Shown piece after piece: positions 33,289 through 37,060 of a stretch of 37,060 bases of DNA. The position numbers and the translations under genes are program-made. Position 1 is the first letter of the stretch. The number at the start of each line of letters is the position of its first letter. The stretch is from a virus: the IMG/VR virus record IMGVR_UViG_3300020448_000736, positions 1 through 37,060 of that record. One strand, written 5' to 3'. A model generated the notes under the pieces. That model saw only the letters and a program-made list of their open reading frames with translations. It did no database searches and was not told the origin of the DNA.

Positions 33289-33296
33289 TATAAATA
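33289..33296 (+). promoter_or_regulatory. T4-type late promoter (TATAAATA) of neck/terminase module
   Basis: Exact TATAAATA 21 nt before the gp13 ATG at 33318, with AAAAGGG ribosome site. Sets the neck and terminase genes apart from the bilin operon. Confidence 0.75.
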
Positions 33297-33317
33297 TACC
33301 AGAAAAGGGTATAACAA

Positions 33318-34124
33318 ATGGCAGAACCAGCTACAAGAGAAAATTTAAAACAATATGCTTTAAGAGCATTAGGTAAGCCTGTAATTGAGATTAACGTAGA
33401 TGATGACCAACTTGAAGATAGAATTGATGAGGCAATACAATACTTTGCTCAATACCATTATGATGGTGTTAAAAGAACATATTTAAAATATCAATACACA
33501 CAAGCAGATAAAGATAGAATGACAAGTGATTCAACTGAATCTGCTACAGCCGGTTCTGTAACCAATAGCTGGAAAGAGGGTCAAAATTTTCTTGCAATAC
33601 CAAATTCAATTATTTCTATAATCAATATATTTCCGTTTTCAAACAAAGGTAATTTAAATTTATTTGATGTTAGATACCAATTAAGATTAAATGACTTGTA
33701 CGATTTTTCTTCAACAAGTGTGATTAATTATGATGTTGTATTAAGACATTTAGACTTTTTAGACCATATTTTAGTAGGTGAAAAACCTATGAGATTTAAT
33801 CAACACGAAAATAAATTATATGTTGATATGGATTGGAAAAATGATTTAGCAGTAGGTGAATATTTGGTGATTGAATGTTATAGAAGATTAGACCCAGCAA
33901 CAAATACAGATGTTTTTAATGATATCTTCTTAAAGAGATACGTAACCGCTTTATTTAAAAAACAATGGGGTGCCAACTTATCAAAATTTGGTGGTGTTCA
34001 AATGATAGGTGGTGTAACCTTAAATGGCCAACAAATATTTCAAGAAGCTTGCGATAGCATAGAAAAATTAGAATTAGAAATAAGAAGTTCATATGAATTA
34101 AATCCAGCAATGTTTATAGGATAG
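33318..34124 (+). CDS. 13: T4 gp13-like neck (head completion) protein
   Basis: The 268-residue protein matches gp13 of T4-like phages from its start (ATRENLKQYALRALGKPVIE, then INVDDDQLEDRIDEAIQYFA). gp13 and gp14 form the neck that closes the filled head and receives the tail. It is a little shorter than T4 gp13 (about 309). TATAAATA at 33289 and AAAGGG upstream support the start. It is followed by gp14 after four bases, and the T4 order gp13-14-15-16-17 strongly supports the call. Confidence 0.9.
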   Translation: MAEPATRENLKQYALRALGKPVIEINVDDDQLEDRIDEAIQYFAQYHYDGVKRTYLKYQYTQADKDRMTSDSTESATAGSVTNSWKEGQNFLAIPNSIISIINIFPFSNKGNLNLFDVRYQLRLNDLYDFSSTSVINYDVVLRHLDFLDHILVGEKPMRFNQHENKLYVDMDWKNDLAVGEYLVIECYRRLDPATNTDVFNDIFLKRYVTALFKKQWGANLSKFGGVQMIGGVTLNGQQIFQEACDSIEKLELEIRSSYELNPAMFIG

Positions 34125-34128
34125 TGTT

Positions 34129-34950
34129 ATGGCAATCAATCACTACTTTCAAGGCGGTAAAGGTATCGGAAATACTGCCGAAAAAAGACTACACGAAGAC
34201 CTAATCATTGAGGGATTAAAAATATACGGTCAAGACGTATATTACCTACCAAGAACATTAGTCAATAGAGATTTAGTTTTAGGCGAAGATACTACAAGTC
34301 GTTTTGATGACTCGTATATGATTGAAATGTATTTTGAAACTACCGAAGGCTTTGCAGGTGAACAAGAATTAATTAACAAATTTGGTTTAGAAATAAGAGA
34401 AGATACAACATTAGTTGTTTCTAAACGTAGATTTGAGGAACACGTTGCTAGTAAGGCAAATTTAATTGCAGTTGGCAGACCAAACGAAGGTGATATAATA
34501 TATTTACCTTTAATGAATTCATTTTTTGAAATTACTTTTGTTGAAGACCAAGAGCCGTTCTTTCAATTAGGTAACTTACCAGTTTACAAATTGAGAGTAT
34601 CAAGATTTGAATACTCTAGTGAAGAAATTAATACAGGTCAAGAAATACTTGACCAAGCTGAAGATAAGTTTTCATTAAATACTTTAAATCACAAAGTTGG
34701 TTTAGAGTCTGGTCAAGTCGCATTAACAGGTGATGGTTCAATTGAATTAGAAGATTACTTTGATTACGCTACTGGTCAAAAGGCATTATTGATGTTAGAA
34801 ACTTTTGAAGGCACAGAAACAATACAACAACAATCGCCTTATGCAAGTAACCTAGATATGAATACAGCGGCTGGTTATGATACGGTCGGAACAGCAGATG
34901 ACATATTAGATTTTACAGAAAGAAATCCTTTTGGTGAGGTAGATGAATAA
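34129..34950 (+). CDS. 14: T4 gp14-like neck protein
   Basis: The 273-residue protein starts MAINHYFQGGKGIGNTAEKR and continues LHEDLIIEGLKIYGQDVYYL, the hallmark of gp14 in marine T4-like phages. With gp13 it forms the portal-proximal neck ring that joins head and tail. The length is near T4 gp14 (256). The C-terminal third is variable and acidic. Its last base is the first of the gp15 start (TAATG), so the neck and tail-terminator proteins are made in step. Confidence 0.9.
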   Translation: MAINHYFQGGKGIGNTAEKRLHEDLIIEGLKIYGQDVYYLPRTLVNRDLVLGEDTTSRFDDSYMIEMYFETTEGFAGEQELINKFGLEIREDTTLVVSKRRFEEHVASKANLIAVGRPNEGDIIYLPLMNSFFEITFVEDQEPFFQLGNLPVYKLRVSRFEYSSEEINTGQEILDQAEDKFSLNTLNHKVGLESGQVALTGDGSIELEDYFDYATGQKALLMLETFEGTETIQQQSPYASNLDMNTAAGYDTVGTADDILDFTERNPFGEVDE

Positions 34951-35759
34951 TGTTTGGTTCTCATTTTTATAACGAAGGTATTAGAAGACTAACAATTGGT
35001 TTTGGTCAATTGTTTAATAATATCATAGTACAAAATAAATCATCAACTGGTGCAGTCACCAAAAGATACAGAGTGCCTTTAGCATATGCACCTAAAGAAA
35101 AATTTTTAGTTAGATTAGATGAACAATCTAATTTAGATAATAGACAATTTGCACAAAAACTTCCTAGAATGGGTTTTGAAATGACAGGTTTGTCTTATGA
35201 CCCTAGTAGGAAAATAAATAAAATGCAAAAGTTTAGACAAGTTAAGACCGGTGAAGACGGTAAAGTTTTAAACTTTAATTATACACCTGTGCCGTATAAC
35301 GTAAATTATACCCTTAACATTTTCACAGCAACGGCAGAGAATGGATTAATTATTGTAGAACAAATTTTACCGTTCTTCCAACCCGATTTTACGGTGACCG
35401 TTAATATGGTTCCTGATTTAGGTATAAAAAGAGACGTACCTATTGTATTAAATGATGTTAATTATGAAGATAGTTATGATGGCACATTTACTACAAGAAG
35501 AGCAGTAATTTATACTTTAAATTTTACAGCAAAAACATATCTATTCGGACCAATGAGTAATCAGAAAGTCATTAAAGAGGTACAAGATGACCTATATACT
35601 GATACAAATACAGGCGCAGATAAAACTAGAGAGGAGAGGATTATAATTACTCCTAATCCATCAACAGCCGACGCTGATGATGATTTTGGTTTTACTACAC
35701 AAATTTTAAATTTTAGTGATGGTAAGAAATATAATCCGAAGACAGATACAGATGAGTAA
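34950..35759 (+). CDS. 15: T4 gp15-like tail-sheath stabiliser (tail terminator)
   Basis: The 269-residue protein begins MFGSHFYNEGIRRLTIGFGQ and includes RYRVPLAYAPKEKFLVRLDE (about 43-62), typical of gp15, which caps the top of the tail tube and sheath and binds the neck. Length matches T4 gp15 (272). It overlaps gp14 by one base and the small terminase gene by 8 nt. Nothing unusual is seen. Confidence 0.9.
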   Translation: MFGSHFYNEGIRRLTIGFGQLFNNIIVQNKSSTGAVTKRYRVPLAYAPKEKFLVRLDEQSNLDNRQFAQKLPRMGFEMTGLSYDPSRKINKMQKFRQVKTGEDGKVLNFNYTPVPYNVNYTLNIFTATAENGLIIVEQILPFFQPDFTVTVNMVPDLGIKRDVPIVLNDVNYEDSYDGTFTTRRAVIYTLNFTAKTYLFGPMSNQKVIKEVQDDLYTDTNTGADKTREERIIITPNPSTADADDDFGFTTQILNFSDGKKYNPKTDTDE

Positions 35760-36228
35760 ACTTGAAGATAATGTAAATGAAATTTTAGGTATAGAAAAGA
35801 AAAAAGAAGTTGCTATAAAAGACTTTGAACAACCAGCACCTGTGCCTAGAAAAATTGATGAAACAAAAACAGATATAGATAATGATTATTCTCATAGTAG
35901 AGATAATTATTACAATCTAATTGACAAAGGCAATGAAGCGATTGAAGGCATATTAGAAATTGCCAAAGAGGGTCAACACCCTAGAGCATATGAAGTTGCA
36001 GGTCAATTAATAGGTCAAGTTGCAACAACCGTTGACAAACTACAAGACTTACAAAAAAAATTAAAAGATTTAAAAGAAGTGCCTAATAAAACAAGTGCTA
36101 ATATTAAAAATGCATTGTTTGTAGGTTCTACAGCAGAATTACAAAAGATGTTAAATAGAAAAAAAGAAGATGAAATTATTGAAGGCGAAAGCGGACAACC
36201 AAAAAAAGATAATACTGGAGATAAGTAA
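35752..36228 (+). CDS. 16: T4 gp16-like small terminase subunit
   Basis: The start at 35752 gives 158 residues, close to T4 gp16 (164); a longer frame to 35716 lies inside gp15. As in gp16, there is an acidic N-terminal part (IDNDYSHSRDNYYNLIDKG), a central coiled-coil helix pair (AYEVAGQLIGQVATTVDKLQ, DLQKKLKDLKEV) that forms the oligomer, and a C-terminal NIKNALFVGSTAELQKML segment matching NIQNATVFMGSPTELMDEI of T4. It regulates the large terminase during DNA packaging. Overlaps gp15 by 8 nt. Confidence 0.88.
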   Translation: MSKLEDNVNEILGIEKKKEVAIKDFEQPAPVPRKIDETKTDIDNDYSHSRDNYYNLIDKGNEAIEGILEIAKEGQHPRAYEVAGQLIGQVATTVDKLQDLQKKLKDLKEVPNKTSANIKNALFVGSTAELQKMLNRKKEDEIIEGESGQPKKDNTGDK

Positions 36229-36247
36229 AATCCATTATATCAAATCT

Positions 36248-36457
36248 ATGACACCTTTGCCAGAATTATTAAATGGTGAAGAGTTGCAAAATCCAATAGA
36301 AGTAAAAAAACATACAATATCTTTGCAACCAAGAAAAGGTGTAGGTGGTGTGCCATATGCAGAAAAACAATATTCTGTTTGGCGTGGTTCGCAGAGGGTA
36401 CAAGCCGCATTAAAACTAGGTTATACACATATAGAAGGAATAATAATAAATGAATGA
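36248..36457 (+). CDS. ParB-like small protein between the terminase genes
   Basis: The ATG at 36248 gives 69 residues; a longer frame starts at 36170 inside gp16. The segment QYSVWRGSQRVQAALKLGYTHIEGIIIN (about 41-68) resembles the ParB/sulfiredoxin-like core, where V-x-x-G-x-x-R-x-x-A-A-x-x-x-G-x-x-x-I is the nucleotide-binding signature. The rest of the domain is missing or reduced. It overlaps the large terminase start by 8 nt, which supports its being translated. Ribosome-site evidence is weak for the 36248 start. It may act in packaging or DNA metabolism, but the role is unknown. Confidence 0.6.
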   Translation: MTPLPELLNGEELQNPIEVKKHTISLQPRKGVGGVPYAEKQYSVWRGSQRVQAALKLGYTHIEGIIINE

Positions 36458-37060
36458 CGCATATCTAGGTAATCCTAATTTAAAGAAAGTAAATACACCA
36501 GTTGAGTTTACTAAAGAACAGATATTAGAATTTGAAAAATGTTCTAAAGACCCTATTTACTTTATGAAAAACTATATACAAATAGTTTCTCTTGATTTAG
36601 GTTTAATACCTTTTAAGATGTATGATTTTCAAGAACATATTGTTAGAACAATACACGATAACAGATTCACCATATGTAAACTACCGAGACAATCAGGTAA
36701 ATCAACAACCGTGGTTTCTTATCTTTTACATTATGCGTTATTTAATCCTAATTCTAATATCGCTATACTTGCCAATAAATCATCTACTGCTAGAGATATA
36801 TTAAGTAGAGTACAATTAGCATATGAAAATTTACCGAAATGGTTACAACAAGGCGTTATAAACTGGAACAAAGGTAATATTGAATTAGAAAACAAATCAA
36901 CCATAGTGGCGGCTGCAACATCTTCAAGTGCAATACGAGGTGGTTCTTATAATATTATATTTCTTGATGAGTTTGCTTTCGTGCCTGCTAATATAGCAGA
37001 AATGTTTTTTAGCTCTGTATATCCTACAATATCATCTGGTACTAAAACAAAATTAATTAT
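36450..37060 (+). CDS. 17: T4 gp17-like large terminase, N-terminal part (3' end outside window)
   Basis: The ATG at 36450 opens a frame that runs past the window end; 203 complete codons are seen. The ATPase has an adenine-binding segment (FKMYDFQEHIV, near 55-65), Walker A PRQSGKST (79-86, catalytic K84) and Walker B NIIFLDEFAFV (168-178) with the following Glu. The C-terminal nuclease domain is not in the window. Walker A comes about 80 residues earlier than in T4 gp17 (610 residues), so the N-terminus is shorter. It drives DNA into the head and cuts it. Overlaps the ParB-like gene by 8 nt. Confidence 0.92.
   Translation, partial: MNDAYLGNPNLKKVNTPVEFTKEQILEFEKCSKDPIYFMKNYIQIVSLDLGLIPFKMYDFQEHIVRTIHDNRFTICKLPRQSGKSTTVVSYLLHYALFNPNSNIAILANKSSTARDILSRVQLAYENLPKWLQQGVINWNKGNIELENKSTIVAAATSSSAIRGGSYNIIFLDEFAFVPANIAEMFFSSVYPTISSGTKTKLI

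Noticed and set aside
35716-35751. Upstream start for the small terminase
   Set aside because: Lies wholly within gp15; the start at 35752 gives the family's usual length and a normal 8-nt overlap.
1-37060. tRNA, rRNA, insertion sequences, integrase or attachment sites
   Set aside because: None was seen on reading both strands; intergenic gaps are all shorter than 70 nt and hold only promoters and ribosome sites.

Overview
The window is a piece of an AT-rich, T4-like marine myovirus genome. The firmest evidence is the block at the right end, which runs in T4 order: gp13 and gp14 (neck), gp15 (tail-sheath stabiliser), gp16 (small terminase) and the start of gp17 (large terminase). T4-type late promoters (TATAAATA) stand in front of many transcription units. 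The very AT-rich codon use and the gene content fit the marine T4-like phages of SAR11-type alphaproteobacteria and picocyanobacteria. The host cannot be fixed from the sequence; I lean towards a heterotrophic (SAR11-like) host because no photosynthesis gene other than the bilin pair is present.

Layout. (1) 1-303 is the 3' end of an unrecognised rightward gene. (2) 275-9276 is a tightly packed leftward operon of 13 genes, mostly overlapping by 1-11 nt. It encodes three DxD (GT-A-like) glycosyltransferases, a methyltransferase, a carbamoyltransferase, two radical-SAM enzymes (one with a separate Cys-rich partner), a DegT-type aminotransferase, a GT-B-like glycosyltransferase, a nitroreductase-like protein and two small unknowns. 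This looks like a glycan or small-molecule tailoring island. (3) 9301-10920 is a rightward trio starting with a 2OG-Fe(II) oxygenase. (4) 10898-13846 is a second leftward operon: a TauD-like protein, a 2OG-Fe(II) oxygenase, a radical-SAM enzyme and a fatty-acid desaturase. Each leftward operon shares a divergent late-promoter region with the rightward gene next to it.

(5) 13911-31226 is a large rightward block of virion and tail-fibre genes: small beta-rich structural proteins, a 569-aa fibre, a 1238-aa fibre with six carbohydrate-binding-like modules and a beta-helix-like body, and three large fibres (1053, 1208 and 747 aa). Each of those three starts with one such module and ends in an RCC1-type beta-propeller. 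The 1208-aa fibre also carries a cupredoxin-like domain with all four blue-copper ligands. (6) 31263-33281 is a three-gene unit: an unknown protein, a heme oxygenase and a ferredoxin-dependent bilin reductase of the PcyA/PcyX type, which together would convert heme to an open-chain bilin. (7) 33318-37060 is the neck and terminase module.

How it fits together: late sigma-dependent transcription would express the virion genes, the two tailoring islands and possibly the bilin genes together. The islands probably modify glycans or lipids of the virion or the infected cell. The fibres carry several kinds of sugar-binding or recognition modules. The points most worth following are the copper-site fibre domain, the triple RCC1 fibre set, the bilin operon with its unknown first gene, the palindromic divergent late promoter with start codons at the predicted +1, and a TauD-like protein whose iron-ligand Asp is Asn. 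No tRNA, rRNA, CRISPR array or insertion sequence was seen, and there is no gene-free stretch over 300 bases.
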